A stretch of DNA of 64,000 bases from Acidobacteriota bacterium (GCA_016213785.1 JACQZQ010000092.1:1-64000), one strand, 5' to 3'; positions 43,811-53,473 are shown, counted from the first letter of the stretch. Program-made: numbers and translations. The notes: generated by a model not told the origin, from the sequence alone.

Positions 43811-45505
43811 TTAATTTTCTGGTGAAAATAGAATGGTTGGCTCTTCTTGAGGAGTTGATTTTTGGTCTAATTCTTCGGCTTCTATTTCAAGTGACTGATT
43901 AGCAGCACGTTCAAAATGTTCTAGAAATTCCATCATAGTTTTAGGCCGCTGTTCACGATTTTTTGCTAATGCCCAAAACACTACAGACTCAATAGCATTA
44001 CTAATATTAGGGTTAACTTCACGCATTGGGATAGGTTTACCTTGTACATGAGCAATTATAAGTTCTGCTAAAGTACTAGTCTTAAAAGGCATTTTTCCTG
44101 TTAAGAGTTGATAAACGACTATACCTAAAGAATATATATCTACACCACTATCAAGCGTCAAATCTAGACACTGTTCTGGTGAGATATACTGTAATGTGCC
44201 TACAGTCATTCCTGTTTTAGTTAGCTCTTGCATTAAAGAATTATCATTACTGCCTCTAACCATTTTAGCAATACCCAAATCTAGTAAAATTGCTCTTTGT
44301 CCATCGCCTACTTTTTCAATCATAATATTTGCAGGTTTTAGATCTCTATGGATTATGTTTTTTAAGTGTATAGAATGAAGTGCAGGACAAAGCTGCTTAA
44401 GTATATTTAGGACTTTATCAACAGACCAAAGGCTATCGATTTTAATCAATTGGTCAAGGGGCATTCCCTCAATATAATTCATTACAAAAAAAGGAGATCC
44501 ATTACTACTAAAACCAGAATCAAGGACTGAAATAATATTTGGGTGCTCAATTTTTGATAATATTTTTATTTCACGTTCAAAAAACTGTTGATTGATACTA
44601 TGTTGAACCATATCCTGAGTTTCAATTAAAAGTTTTAAGGCTACTTTATTTCCACCAACAAGATCTTTTGCTTGATAAACAATGCCAAAACCACCTTTAC
44701 CAAGTTCTCGCTCGATTTTATAACGGTTATTTAAGATTTCTTTAGGATCAATTTTTAATTTTGTCTCTTGGGAATTTAAGGCTTTTTCATTAACTCGTTG
44801 TGTTAGTTCATCATAAAAGTCTTGCCAGCTTTTTCCTATAACCTGTAAATTTAAGCGACGAATCCTATCATTTCCAATAAAACTTCCTCTAACTATTGCA
44901 ATACAAGCGTCTACCTGAGTGGCACGATTAAGACTAACCATTGAACCTATTTTTATATCAAGTAGAGTAAGTATGGATGTACCATTAAGGCTAATATCTT
45001 CGGTTACAGTTTGTTCTTGGAAAAACTGACCTGTTTCCTCATCAACTGTTTTTATAGTAACCTCAATAGCAATATGCAGGCGAGCTTCGCGACGTGTATC
45101 AGTAGATGAAAAAGCCAATGAGATTTTATTAGTTTTATTATTAATTCCTGTAAGAGATTCTATTTCATTAATAAAAGTTTTTATACTTAGAGGCTTAATT
45201 ACAATACTTTGAAAACCCATACTACGAGCATGAAGATAATTAGGCTCGCTTTCACTATCAAGAATAGCCATTGTAGCTTTATAAGGATAGTTTAGTTGCT
45301 TAACAAACTCTTCTAGTTCCAAAATCATAGGATAAACACAAAAACAGAAATTTACCGCAATAATTTCTGGCTGATATCCCATTTGCAAAGCATTCCTAGC
45401 AAGCCCAATATCAAGAGCACCTTGAAATTGATAGCCGTAGTGTTGCATATTATCAGAAAGCAACTTTAGTAAAGTTATTGATGGCTCGAGAGCAAGAATC
45501 TTCAT
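43811..45505 (-). CDS. Pseudo-receiver, PilZ-like and Ser/Thr kinase fusion
   Basis: The 564-residue protein has three parts. Residues 1-120 resemble a receiver domain (MKILALEPSITLLKLL; KPLSIKTFINEI), but the phosphoacceptor position reads IIAVNFCFC, without Asp. Residues about 135-240 resemble PilZ, starting DTRREARLHIAIEV with EDISLNGTSIL (compare RxxxR and DxSxxG), a c-di-GMP-binding pattern. Residues about 272-545 are a kinase with GKGGFGIVYQA, HRDLKPANIMI and DLG in place of DFG. It lies 84 bases after the receiver protein gene. It may join c-di-GMP sensing to phosphorylation; this is inferred. Confidence 0.8.
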   Translation of the reverse strand: MKILALEPSITLLKLLSDNMQHYGYQFQGALDIGLARNALQMGYQPEIIAVNFCFCVYPMILELEEFVKQLNYPYKATMAILDSESEPNYLHARSMGFQSIVIKPLSIKTFINEIESLTGINNKTNKISLAFSSTDTRREARLHIAIEVTIKTVDEETGQFFQEQTVTEDISLNGTSILTLLDIKIGSMVSLNRATQVDACIAIVRGSFIGNDRIRRLNLQVIGKSWQDFYDELTQRVNEKALNSQETKLKIDPKEILNNRYKIERELGKGGFGIVYQAKDLVGGNKVALKLLIETQDMVQHSINQQFFEREIKILSKIEHPNIISVLDSGFSSNGSPFFVMNYIEGMPLDQLIKIDSLWSVDKVLNILKQLCPALHSIHLKNIIHRDLKPANIMIEKVGDGQRAILLDLGIAKMVRGSNDNSLMQELTKTGMTVGTLQYISPEQCLDLTLDSGVDIYSLGIVVYQLLTGKMPFKTSTLAELIIAHVQGKPIPMREVNPNISNAIESVVFWALAKNREQRPKTMMEFLEHFERAANQSLEIEAEELDQKSTPQEEPTILFSPEN

Positions 45506-45589
45506 AATTTACTAATTCCCTCGAGAAATGCCTTAATTAAATTAAATTAATTTAATAAGACAAGCCAAGAAAAACATAAGACTCAAAAT

Positions 45590-48073
45590 CTATTTACCGC
45601 TAGTTTGACTAAGGTGTTTTTTAATCATAATTTGTGCTAAGTCTGGTACAACTTCCCAAGCAATTTCTCTAATTACATTTTCGCTAAGCTGAGCAATAAC
45701 GCGTTTAACAATTTCATCCACAAGATGTTGTGGAATTTGATCAATACTAGTTATTGCAACAGGAACTACAGATGGACTAAGAACAGGAGTTTCAAGTGTT
45801 GGCGGTGCTTGAAGTGCTGGCATTGAAGGTAATGTAGGTAGATCTGATGTTCGAATAGCCCTTAAACTAGGTTGGGCTGGTTCAATAACTGGAGGTGCTT
45901 GTGTATAAAGTTCTGAACTTATAGGTATATATGCTGCTGTTTCTTGATAAGGGTTTGTTTGTGCTGTTTCTGCTACAAAACTACTTGTTAAACTTGGAGG
46001 AGGTATAGATTCTGAAACCTTCTCTAAAACTTCATTTGAAGAAGTCTCTTCACCATAGGTTTCTTGGTAATTTTCTTGGTAATTTTCTTGGTAGTTTTCT
46101 TGATAATTGGTTTGGTAATTTTCTTGATAATTGGTTTGGTAGCTATTTTGTTCTTCAGCTTGGTAATTTTCTTGGTAATTTTCTTGATAGTTTTCTTGAT
46201 AATTGGTTTGATAATTTGCTTGATAATCAGCCTGATAGTTAGTTGAAGTATAGCTAGGTTGATTTTCTAGCTCAGGTGTTGTTACCAAATCAGCAAGAGG
46301 TTCATCAGAGTATGAAGATTCGTTATCTACGTAATATTGTGTTGGTTGTTCTAGTTCCAGTTGTGATTGTGGTTCTATATCTAGTTGAGAAGATTGTTCT
46401 AAATCTAAAGGGCTTTCACTTAAACTAGATGGATAGGAAGATTGTGTAGAGTGAAAATCGTTTTGTAGCGAAGAGTTATCTTGTAAGTCTAGTACATCAG
46501 CAGAATTACTAGAGGTTTGGTCTGAAAAGCTTTCTGGTTCGGGGAGTTGAGCCATAGTTTCTGTTACTCTAGAACCTTCATGTGAGCCGGTAGTACGTCC
46601 CATTTTTAACATATCTTCATTTTGATAATTAGGAGGTTCTGAATAAGATGGCATTGAAGCAGGGGGATAAGCCATAGTAGGTAATGGTGGGGCTTCATCT
46701 TTATAGGCTATAGTACTAGATACTGGAGTTTCATCTAAATTTAACAAAGGGTCTTTCTTTATTTCCGAAGTTCTTGATTCTAAAACATATTCATCACTAA
46801 TAGAGGGTAGTTCTTCTGTTAATACATTTGGTTGGGGATTGGAATAATTTGCTTCTTCTAGTGGTTCTAAATCTAGAGGAGTAAAATCATCATATTGGAT
46901 TTCTGATGAGCTTTCTTGATAATTTGAAGAACTTTGATCAGGCTCAGGTTTACTATAAGCAGCATAAGCTGCTTGTAGTTGTGCACGGGAAGCCGATCCC
47001 ATTATTTGAGTGGATTCATAAGGATCATCTTCTTGAAAATCTAAATTCATCTCTTCAGATTGTGCTGATTCTTTATTGCTTTCTGATTGGCTTAAGTCAA
47101 ATTCTGGGTCTCTTAGCTCAAAGCTTTTTTCAACTATGTCTTGAGACGGTTGGGAAGTTTCTTCTTCAATATTTGTTTCTGCTTTTTGTTCAGAAGTATT
47201 ATAGGAAATATCATTAATATCTAGATCAAAAGAAGGCTCAGGTGTCGGTGGAGAATCTAGATCAAAAACTGGGCCTCGATCAATTTCTAATTCCTCTTTA
47301 TTAGAAGCTACTTCACTACTAGGTGTAGATGGGGTACTAAAATCATTATTATCAAAGCTAAACACTCTATCTACATAGTCTGAAGCAAGAGATGATGGTT
47401 TTGATATTGGTTGAGAAGAGGGTGAAAAAGCTTCTTCAACATTTGTTGAAACTGAAGATTCTTGAAAAAAAACTGGACTTGCCTGAATTGGAGTTACTGG
47501 GCTAGCTTGAATTGGAGTTACTGGACTAGCTCTAAAAGGCTCTGGTTTTCTGTGTTCACTGGCAAAGTTAGGTTGAAATTTTTCTGCTAGTTCAGGAGAA
47601 AGTTTTGTTGTAGTAGAATCTGGGGGAGCAGAAGGCCAACTTTGTGGAACAGGCACAGGAGTAGTCATAGGAGGTGGAGAAGAAAAAGACATTGCAGCAG
47701 GGGGTGCATTAGATAAAAGCCTAGAAACTGTAGCCACTAAAGCACGTGATTCAAAAGGTTTAGTTAAATGCCCATCAGCCTTTACTCTTAGAGCCTCGCT
47801 TGGATCAAACGGCTCAAAGGCTCCAACTAATAAAAGTACTGGGATGTGAGCAAATTGTGGGTTAGTTTTGACAAACTCACAGACTTCATAACCGCTTTTG
47901 CCAGGCATATAAACATCTGCAAGTACAATATCTGGCCTAACTTCATTCATTTTTCTTACTGCTAATTCACCATTGCCTACAGTAATAACTTCTATCCCTT
48001 CATCAGAAAAGGTTAAATTAACAACCTTTTGTATAGTAATACTATCATCAGCAAGTAAGATCTTTCGCCCCAT
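45590..48073 (-). CDS. Response-regulator receiver protein with long low-complexity linker
   Basis: Residues 1-125 are a full receiver domain: acidic pair in LLADDS, phosphoacceptor Asp in IVLADVYMPGKSG, and the Lys in HLTKPFESRAL. Then about 600 residues of Pro/Ser/Glu/Gln-rich disordered sequence follow, with a tract of NYQE/NYQT four-residue repeats near residues 610-680. The last 75 residues are a conserved helical tail (DEIVKRVIAQLSENVIREIAWEVVPDLAQIMIKKHL), a form seen in receiver proteins of Acidobacteriota and deltaproteobacteria. A scaffold or signalling hub is likely; the partner kinase is unknown. Confidence 0.85.
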   Translation of the reverse strand: MGRKILLADDSITIQKVVNLTFSDEGIEVITVGNGELAVRKMNEVRPDIVLADVYMPGKSGYEVCEFVKTNPQFAHIPVLLLVGAFEPFDPSEALRVKADGHLTKPFESRALVATVSRLLSNAPPAAMSFSSPPPMTTPVPVPQSWPSAPPDSTTTKLSPELAEKFQPNFASEHRKPEPFRASPVTPIQASPVTPIQASPVFFQESSVSTNVEEAFSPSSQPISKPSSLASDYVDRVFSFDNNDFSTPSTPSSEVASNKEELEIDRGPVFDLDSPPTPEPSFDLDINDISYNTSEQKAETNIEEETSQPSQDIVEKSFELRDPEFDLSQSESNKESAQSEEMNLDFQEDDPYESTQIMGSASRAQLQAAYAAYSKPEPDQSSSNYQESSSEIQYDDFTPLDLEPLEEANYSNPQPNVLTEELPSISDEYVLESRTSEIKKDPLLNLDETPVSSTIAYKDEAPPLPTMAYPPASMPSYSEPPNYQNEDMLKMGRTTGSHEGSRVTETMAQLPEPESFSDQTSSNSADVLDLQDNSSLQNDFHSTQSSYPSSLSESPLDLEQSSQLDIEPQSQLELEQPTQYYVDNESSYSDEPLADLVTTPELENQPSYTSTNYQADYQANYQTNYQENYQENYQENYQAEEQNSYQTNYQENYQTNYQENYQENYQENYQETYGEETSSNEVLEKVSESIPPPSLTSSFVAETAQTNPYQETAAYIPISSELYTQAPPVIEPAQPSLRAIRTSDLPTLPSMPALQAPPTLETPVLSPSVVPVAITSIDQIPQHLVDEIVKRVIAQLSENVIREIAWEVVPDLAQIMIKKHLSQTSGK
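46035..46245 (-). repeat. 12-bp coding repeats (NYQE/NYQT)
   Basis: About 16 units of a 12-bp repeat encode Asn-Tyr-Gln-Glu or Asn-Tyr-Gln-Thr with a few interruptions. The DNA is nearly identical between units, so length variation by slippage is likely. Long hydrophobic frames on the opposite strand here are artefacts of the repeat. Confidence 0.85.
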
Positions 48074-48143
48074 CCTGTCCTCCTACTAGATATTGAATCT
48101 TAAAGCTTTTCTCCACAATTAATGGAGCATTCTAAATGCAAAT

Positions 48144-48170
48144 CGCTACAGAGAGTTTTCCTCTGTAGCG
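48144..48170 (-). terminator. Hairpin after bamD
   Basis: CGCTACAGAG (48144-48153) and its exact complement (48161-48170) form a 10-bp stem with a seven-base loop between the bamD-like gene and the receiver gene. Only a weak T-rich stretch follows on the minus strand. Confidence 0.6.
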
Positions 48171-48348
48171 GTAAGTTAAGAATCAAAATCTTTTTATTAA
48201 AAGTTGACCAAAAATTTAACATTGAAGAATTAAGCTATCATTCTTACCCCTGTCTGTCAAGATTTCTTATATCTCAACTAATTGAAATAAGACGACTTTT
48301 AGGTAGATTGAAAAATAAACTTCCTACTTTAATAATTAGCTTAATTCC

Positions 48349-49485
48349 CTACTCTTTAGATTTCTTATTCTTTTTCTTTTCTTTTATTTTAGGCTGATTC
48401 CCGTCTCCATTGTTATCAGATGTAGGTGTAGAGGCTTCGCTACTAGAATTTGTAGCAGGTTTATTACCAATACTACTACCTTGACTATCAGGAGAAGTCC
48501 CATTACTGCGAGAAGCATTACTAATCAAATCATAAGTAGATTGATCAATTTTATCTCCTTCTTTAAGAAGGATACCTTCTTTAGAGACAGTAACGGTTGG
48601 GCCAAAAAGGTTTTCCATTACACGTGCCATCATTGAACGGCGTTCTGTAATTTTTTCTTGAATATCTGGATTAGGATCAGGAACAGCCTTACCAAAACGT
48701 TCTAATTTTTCAGCAGCAGCATCACGATATTTACTAGTAGGAAATTCTCTTACGATTCTAGCAAAGTGTTTAGATGCATCTTCAGTATTTTCTTGTTCCT
48801 CTAAGGAGCGTCCTAAGTACCAAAGAGCAATATCTAAGTCTGTGTAATTAGGGTATTTATTAACAATATCTGCACAACGTGATTCCGTAGCCTTCCAAGC
48901 ATCACGTCTTTCAAAATAAAACCTAGCTACACCTAAATCATGAGCAGCAAGTTTTTCTTGTACTAAATCTAGATATTCTTTTACCTTGGCATTATCCTTA
49001 GTTTGAGGAAAACGACGTGTGGTTTCTAACAAGATTTTTTCTGCTTTAAGAGCGTGATCTTGTTCTCTATCAGGAGTTTGCACTTGGCGAAGATGAATTT
49101 CTGCGGTTTTAATCAAAACCTCAGGTGCTAATTCATGATTTGGGAAAAATTGTAGCCAATCACGGTATTCTGCTTCGGCTTGAACTAGGTTGGGTGTGCC
49201 ACCCTCACGATAATAAGAATCTGCAATGGTTAGTTTAGCCATTGGAAGTAGTGGGCTATCACCGTAGGTAGTAACCATAGTGTTAATTAAGAGTCTACCT
49301 TGTTCATAACGTTTCTTTTGCATTTCTTTTAAGGCATCCTCAAAAAGCTCTCTATCACGGCCTTCACGGGGCTGATCAGCATTATCAGACACAGCAAGTT
49401 TGGTAGTTTTTTTACTACTACAAGCACCTACAGAAAAAACAAAAACTAAAATAATAAATAGAGTAAAATATCTTGTTAATTTCAT
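48349..49485 (-). CDS. bamD: Outer membrane assembly lipoprotein BamD-like
   Basis: The 378-residue protein has a lipoprotein signal (FVFSVGAC, lipid-modified Cys22) and TPR-type repeats at about 40-265, such as FEDALKEMQKKRYEQGRLLI, the YGDSPLLPMAKLTIADSYY and EAEYRDWLQFFPNHELAPEV units, the order seen in BamD/YfiO. BamD is part of the machine that inserts beta-barrel proteins. The tail after 300 is Ser/Asn/Lys-rich and extends beyond the usual length. This implies a two-membrane cell envelope. Confidence 0.85.
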   Translation of the reverse strand: MKLTRYFTLFIILVFVFSVGACSSKKTTKLAVSDNADQPREGRDRELFEDALKEMQKKRYEQGRLLINTMVTTYGDSPLLPMAKLTIADSYYREGGTPNLVQAEAEYRDWLQFFPNHELAPEVLIKTAEIHLRQVQTPDREQDHALKAEKILLETTRRFPQTKDNAKVKEYLDLVQEKLAAHDLGVARFYFERRDAWKATESRCADIVNKYPNYTDLDIALWYLGRSLEEQENTEDASKHFARIVREFPTSKYRDAAAEKLERFGKAVPDPNPDIQEKITERRSMMARVMENLFGPTVTVSKEGILLKEGDKIDQSTYDLISNASRSNGTSPDSQGSSIGNKPATNSSSEASTPTSDNNGDGNQPKIKEKKKNKKSKE

Positions 49486-49644
49486 TATTAATTTTGCTCC
49501 AAATGAAATTTTTTAATTTTAGAATATAAAATAGGTTAATTAGTTTTAGCTCAAGGATTTATACCTTGGACTAGTATTTTAAGAGAATTATAAAGTTTAG
49601 ATTAGATTCACATACTATAGTAAGTTAGTATAATCAAACTTTTA

Positions 49645-50316
49645 TTAAACTGAAAAAGGTTGACTAGCAATTTTTTGCATTTCTACTACGGCTTCTCCTG
49701 GAGAAGGAGCACAAAAAATTGCAGAACCGGCAACTAACCATTCTGCACCTGCCTGAGTAACTAGAGGAGCAGTAGTCATATCAATACCACCATCTACTTC
49801 AATATGAACATTTAAGCCTCGGTCTTGAATCATTTTTCTAAGGTTAGCAATTTTTTGAACAGAGCTTTTTATAAATTTTTGTCCGCCAAAACCAGGATTT
49901 ACAGACATAATTAAAACAAAGTCTGTATAAGGTAGGATTTCATCTAATGAAGAAAGTGCTGTACCTGGATTAAGTACTACTCCGGCCTTACAACCAAGGT
50001 TATGAATTAAATCTAGGCTACGATGTAAGTGAGCAACGGCTTCGACATGAACAGATATCATATTGGCACCAGCTTTAGCAAAACGCTCAATATAGCGGTC
50101 TGCTTCAGATATCATTAAATGGGTATCAATAGGCAATTTAGTTTTAGGTCTTAGTGATTCTACTACAGGTATACCAATAGAAATATTAGGAACAAAATGC
50201 CCATCCATCACATCTACGTGTAAAATACCAGCACCAGCAGCTTCTACTTCTTTAACTTGTTCACCTAGACGAGTAAAGTCGGCAGAAAGTATTGAGGGAG
50301 CAATTTGTATATTCAT
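49645..50316 (-). CDS. rpe: Ribulose-phosphate 3-epimerase
   Basis: The TIM-barrel enzyme interconverts ribulose 5-phosphate and xylulose 5-phosphate. IAPSILSADFTRLG, HVDVMDGHFVPNISIG, the MSVNPGFGGQKFI loop and EVDGGID are all conserved, including the metal His and Asp residues. 223 residues is normal. It follows the PASTA protein gene on the same strand by 57 bases. Confidence 0.96.
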   Translation of the reverse strand: MNIQIAPSILSADFTRLGEQVKEVEAAGAGILHVDVMDGHFVPNISIGIPVVESLRPKTKLPIDTHLMISEADRYIERFAKAGANMISVHVEAVAHLHRSLDLIHNLGCKAGVVLNPGTALSSLDEILPYTDFVLIMSVNPGFGGQKFIKSSVQKIANLRKMIQDRGLNVHIEVDGGIDMTTAPLVTQAGAEWLVAGSAIFCAPSPGEAVVEMQKIASQPFSV

Positions 50317-50373
50317 AAAGTAAAAACCTCTAAATCTCTTTAATTAATCAAAAAGTTATGAGTAGAGTAAAAA

Positions 50374-50691
50374 CTAATTTTTTGTATTAGTTAAATAAAC
50401 TTTAACTATATAACCTTGTTTAACAATCATCCCAGGTTTTGGTTCTTGACGAAGAACAATACCAGAAGGTGATGTTTCATCAATTATTTCTATTGTATCA
50501 ACTTGAAGACCTGATGTTTTTGCAATGCTTATAGCGTCGTTTTGTTTTTTACCAATCATTTTTGGCACAACAACTTCTTTGCCGCGAGAAAAATAAAGTG
50601 TAGTTAAAGTACTAGCAACAAAAACCAAGAGTAACATTGCTAGAACTAACAACCGTTTAATGATTGTCCAAAGTGTTCTAGCAAAACTCAA
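50374..50691 (-). CDS. Single-PASTA membrane protein
   Basis: The 105-residue protein has a basic N-terminus, one membrane helix (about 13-32) and a single extracytoplasmic PASTA domain (VVVPKMIGKKQNDAISIAKTSG to the end). PASTA domains bind peptidoglycan fragments and are usually found on kinases or penicillin-binding proteins; here the domain stands alone. A link to the kinases of the window is possible but not shown. Confidence 0.85.
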   Translation of the reverse strand: MSFARTLWTIIKRLLVLAMLLLVFVASTLTTLYFSRGKEVVVPKMIGKKQNDAISIAKTSGLQVDTIEIIDETSPSGIVLRQEPKPGMIVKQGYIVKVYLTNTKN

Positions 50692-50897
50692 AGCTTATTT
50701 CTCCATTTTTCTTAAATGATCAATTTTATTAAGTAAAGGAAGCATTAGTCTAACACTTCCATAAAAAGCTTTCAACTCTAAGCAATAGTCAATAAGAGGA
50801 ACTCTTAAGGGCTTAATTAATAGATTTAGCTAGTAAAAGCTATTTATTGGATTAATATCAAGTATATAGCCCTTGGAGTGATTACTTTAGTTAATTT

Positions 50898-51098
50898 TTA
50901 CTTTAATTGTTTAGAAGCAGTTTCCTCAAGGCGAGTTACTTTTTCTTTACCTGCTTCTTCGTCTTCATTCATTGCTTTTTTGAAATTTCTAATTCCTGAG
51001 CCTAAACCAGATGCAAGTTCAGGGATTTTTTTACCACCAAAAAGTACAACTAAAATAACACCAATAATTATTAGTTCAGTAGGGCCAAGGCCAAACAT
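50898..51098 (-). CDS. tatA: Sec-independent translocase subunit TatA/TatE
   Basis: The 66-residue protein begins with the membrane segment [20 protein letters not shown], then the conserved [22 protein letters not shown] amphipathic helix with the FGxxKxPE-like turn, and a charged tail. TatA oligomers form the pore for folded twin-arginine substrates. tatC is not in the window. Confidence 0.95.
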   Translation of the reverse strand: MFGLGPTELIIIGVILVVLFGGKKIPELASGLGSGIRNFKKAMNEDEEAGKEKVTRLEETASKQLK

Positions 51099-51266
51099 AA
51101 AAATCTCCTTAAAATAAAACGTTTCCTAATTCTAGTCTTGCCTCTTACTAACTGTCAAATAAAATACCTGTTTGCTAAAAGATAGATAAAGTTAGCTAGG
51201 AATTTTTTTTTGATTAGTAAGGTTTTTGTTGCTTCTTAGGATGCTAACTTTACTATATAAGTTTGT

Positions 51267-52412
51267 TTATTTGTTAACTATGTAAATACTATCTTTATAA
51301 ATTACCATAACAGAAGTTCCAATATCAAAATAATCCTTCAGTACTGGGTTGGCTTCAAGTGCCTTTTTATACTCAGGGCTACCCTTTTTAAGTTCTATTT
51401 TCTTTAAGGCCTTTGCCTTAGCATTAGTTAAGTACTCTTTATCAGTCCAAACTCCACTTTTAAGTTGAAAAGTCTTTCCACCAACAGATCTTTTATCTTT
51501 AACATTTTCCGCTACACCCAAACCAAAATCTGGAGTATTTCTAGGAGTTTTAGAAGAACCACTATTAGTAGTAGATTCTTTTTGAGTATTTTTTTCTGTA
51601 TTTTGTGCTATATCTATTGGTGGTGGTGGTACTTGTAAGTTTTCTCCTGTAGGCAAAGAAGGTGTTGATTTATTATTATTAGCTATTTCAGGCAAATTAT
51701 CCTCTTTTCCTATAGAAGGTAATTTTACAGAATTAGACTTATTTTCTTTATTTGCAACTTCAAGTTTTTCTTGGTTATCTAAATTATTTGGTACTAGGGG
51801 TTGTATTAGATTATTTTTATTTCCTCCTTGGTTTTGCCCTGGTGTTTTAACATTAGTAGGTTGTGGAGTTGGATTCACTTCTGGATTATTATTTAGCGCT
51901 GTTTCTGGGTTATTAACAACATCTACAGGGTTATTTGGTTTTGGAGTTTCTACACTATTTTCTACTATTTGATTAGTAGTATTCTTAGTTGAAAATACCC
52001 AAATAGCACCAGAAATAAAAAGTAAAAGAACCGCAGCTAAAGCAAAACGAACCTGAGAACCAAAAAGCCACTCTTTAATAGATATCCAACTTAAGTTATT
52101 TTCTTTAGTTATAGTAGAAGGCTCTATAATCTCTTTTACTGGCTCTAGATTAACTTCTTCAATAGCAGGCAGTTCACTAGCAAACATTAACATATATTCA
52201 GCAGTCATTTGACGACAATTTTTACAAGCAGCAAGATGGCCTTCATAATTTTTTAATGCTACATTACTTAAGATTTTTTCTGCATAGGCCGTCGCTAAAT
52301 CTGGGTCAAACCCCTGACATTTAACAGCTTTTTCTACTTGATTATTTTTCAAATGGTTACGTAGAAGTTTATCTATTTGTAAGTCCATTTGCTCGTTTTT
52401 TGTATCTTTCAT
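51267..52412 (-). CDS. Anti-sigma factor with zf-HC2 domain
   Basis: The N-terminal half contains the zinc motif HLAACKNCRQMTAEYM (HxxxCxxC) near residue 60, typical of anti-sigma factors, followed by one membrane helix at about 113-133 (FALAAVLLLFISGAIWVF). The outer part is low-complexity (Asn/Pro/Thr/Gln-rich) to about 290, then a small folded tail. The sigma factor gene lies 140 bases upstream on the same strand, so this is its likely cognate anti-sigma factor. Confidence 0.8.
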   Translation of the reverse strand: MKDTKNEQMDLQIDKLLRNHLKNNQVEKAVKCQGFDPDLATAYAEKILSNVALKNYEGHLAACKNCRQMTAEYMLMFASELPAIEEVNLEPVKEIIEPSTITKENNLSWISIKEWLFGSQVRFALAAVLLLFISGAIWVFSTKNTTNQIVENSVETPKPNNPVDVVNNPETALNNNPEVNPTPQPTNVKTPGQNQGGNKNNLIQPLVPNNLDNQEKLEVANKENKSNSVKLPSIGKEDNLPEIANNNKSTPSLPTGENLQVPPPPIDIAQNTEKNTQKESTTNSGSSKTPRNTPDFGLGVAENVKDKRSVGGKTFQLKSGVWTDKEYLTNAKAKALKKIELKKGSPEYKKALEANPVLKDYFDIGTSVMVIYKDSIYIVNK

Positions 52413-52552
52413 TTTTTCCTCTTTGTAAAGCTTTTCCTATGTGAAAGTAGCCCATTAATCTTTGATATTGAAGTAGTTAAAATGATATTTACTAGTCGTA
52501 TTGCTTTTAGGAACGTAAATATATTAAAAACTTGCAGAGAAAATAAAAATTT

Positions 52553-53473
52553 TTATGGCCCACGACTAGGAGGTTCTGTTTCAGTTAAAAGGCTTTTTAT
52601 ATCAACACCTTCGCCTTGAGCAGCATATTCTAAGCACTCTTTAATCTGAATATTGTTAAACCCATACTCTTGCTTAAGAAATTTTTCGACTATTTGGCGA
52701 ATATCTTGTTGAATCTTTTGTACCCAACGACTTGCAGTAGCCTCATGAACACCAAAAACTTGACCTATTTGTTTTAAGGTTAAGTTATCGTAATAATAGT
52801 AGTTAATCACTACTTTCATACGAGAATCTAAGGAAGTGATAGCATAGGTTAAAGCTTTATGTGTAGCAATTTGATAGCGGTCTGAAAGTTCAGTTTTTTT
52901 CTCTGAAGAATGTGCTACAGGAGCAGCTAAGCGTTCAAGATCATTTTCTTCTTCAGGTTGAACATATCTATTTTGACGACGGTGCCGATCAACAGAGAGT
53001 TGGAATAGGACGGCTCTTAACCATCCTTTTAGGGAACCTTTTCCCGAGTAAGCAGAAAATTTACTAACACGTTTTCCTTCTACTTCTCTTAGTCCATAAA
53101 GCTCACTCCAAGCAATTTCTACTAATTCATCAGCTAGTGTTTCATTACGAGTTAATTGATGGGCAACTGACTGTAAAAAACCTCGATAATCTCGCATAAA
53201 CTCATCCCAAGCGCTTTCATCTCCTTGAGCACAAGCAATAGCAAAACATAGCTCTTGGCAGTTAAGTTGCATTAGGAAAGTTATTATATCCCTATCTAAA
53301 CAAGCTTCAGAATTTTTTAATAAGTATTTATCTGTAATTGTATAGAGAGAATTAGCAAAAATTTCTTTTGTTAGTGAATAGTGTTTTGTTAGAGAAAAAA
53401 AGATTTCCGTTATCTCTTTATTAAACTTTCGGGCAAACTCTTCTAAAGGTATTGGCACTTTTATCACCATCAA
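52553..53473 (-). CDS. ECF-like RNA polymerase sigma factor
   Basis: The 306-residue protein has sigma region 2 at about 85-165 (WDEFMRDYRGFLQSVA, FSAYSGKGSLKGWLRAVLF with the DNA-binding positions) and region 4 at about 215-275 (LKQIGQVFGVHEATASRWVQ, a helix-turn-helix). Region 3 is absent, as in ECF factors. An extra 80-residue N-terminal part and a 30-residue C-terminal tail make it longer than usual ECFs. The downstream zf-HC2 membrane protein is the likely regulator. The gene faces dnaA across the origin region. Confidence 0.85.
   Translation of the reverse strand: MMVIKVPIPLEEFARKFNKEITEIFFSLTKHYSLTKEIFANSLYTITDKYLLKNSEACLDRDIITFLMQLNCQELCFAIACAQGDESAWDEFMRDYRGFLQSVAHQLTRNETLADELVEIAWSELYGLREVEGKRVSKFSAYSGKGSLKGWLRAVLFQLSVDRHRRQNRYVQPEEENDLERLAAPVAHSSEKKTELSDRYQIATHKALTYAITSLDSRMKVVINYYYYDNLTLKQIGQVFGVHEATASRWVQKIQQDIRQIVEKFLKQEYGFNNIQIKECLEYAAQGEGVDIKSLLTETEPPSRGP

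Noticed and set aside
46036-46246. Hydrophobic frames opposite the NYQE repeat
   Set aside because: They are produced by translating a 12-bp repeat in other frames and lack starts with ribosome-binding sites.
48122-48397. 91-codon frame on the plus strand
   Set aside because: It starts in an intergenic gap, reads through the hairpin at 48144-48170 and overlaps the end of the bamD-like gene on the other strand; the sequence looks random.
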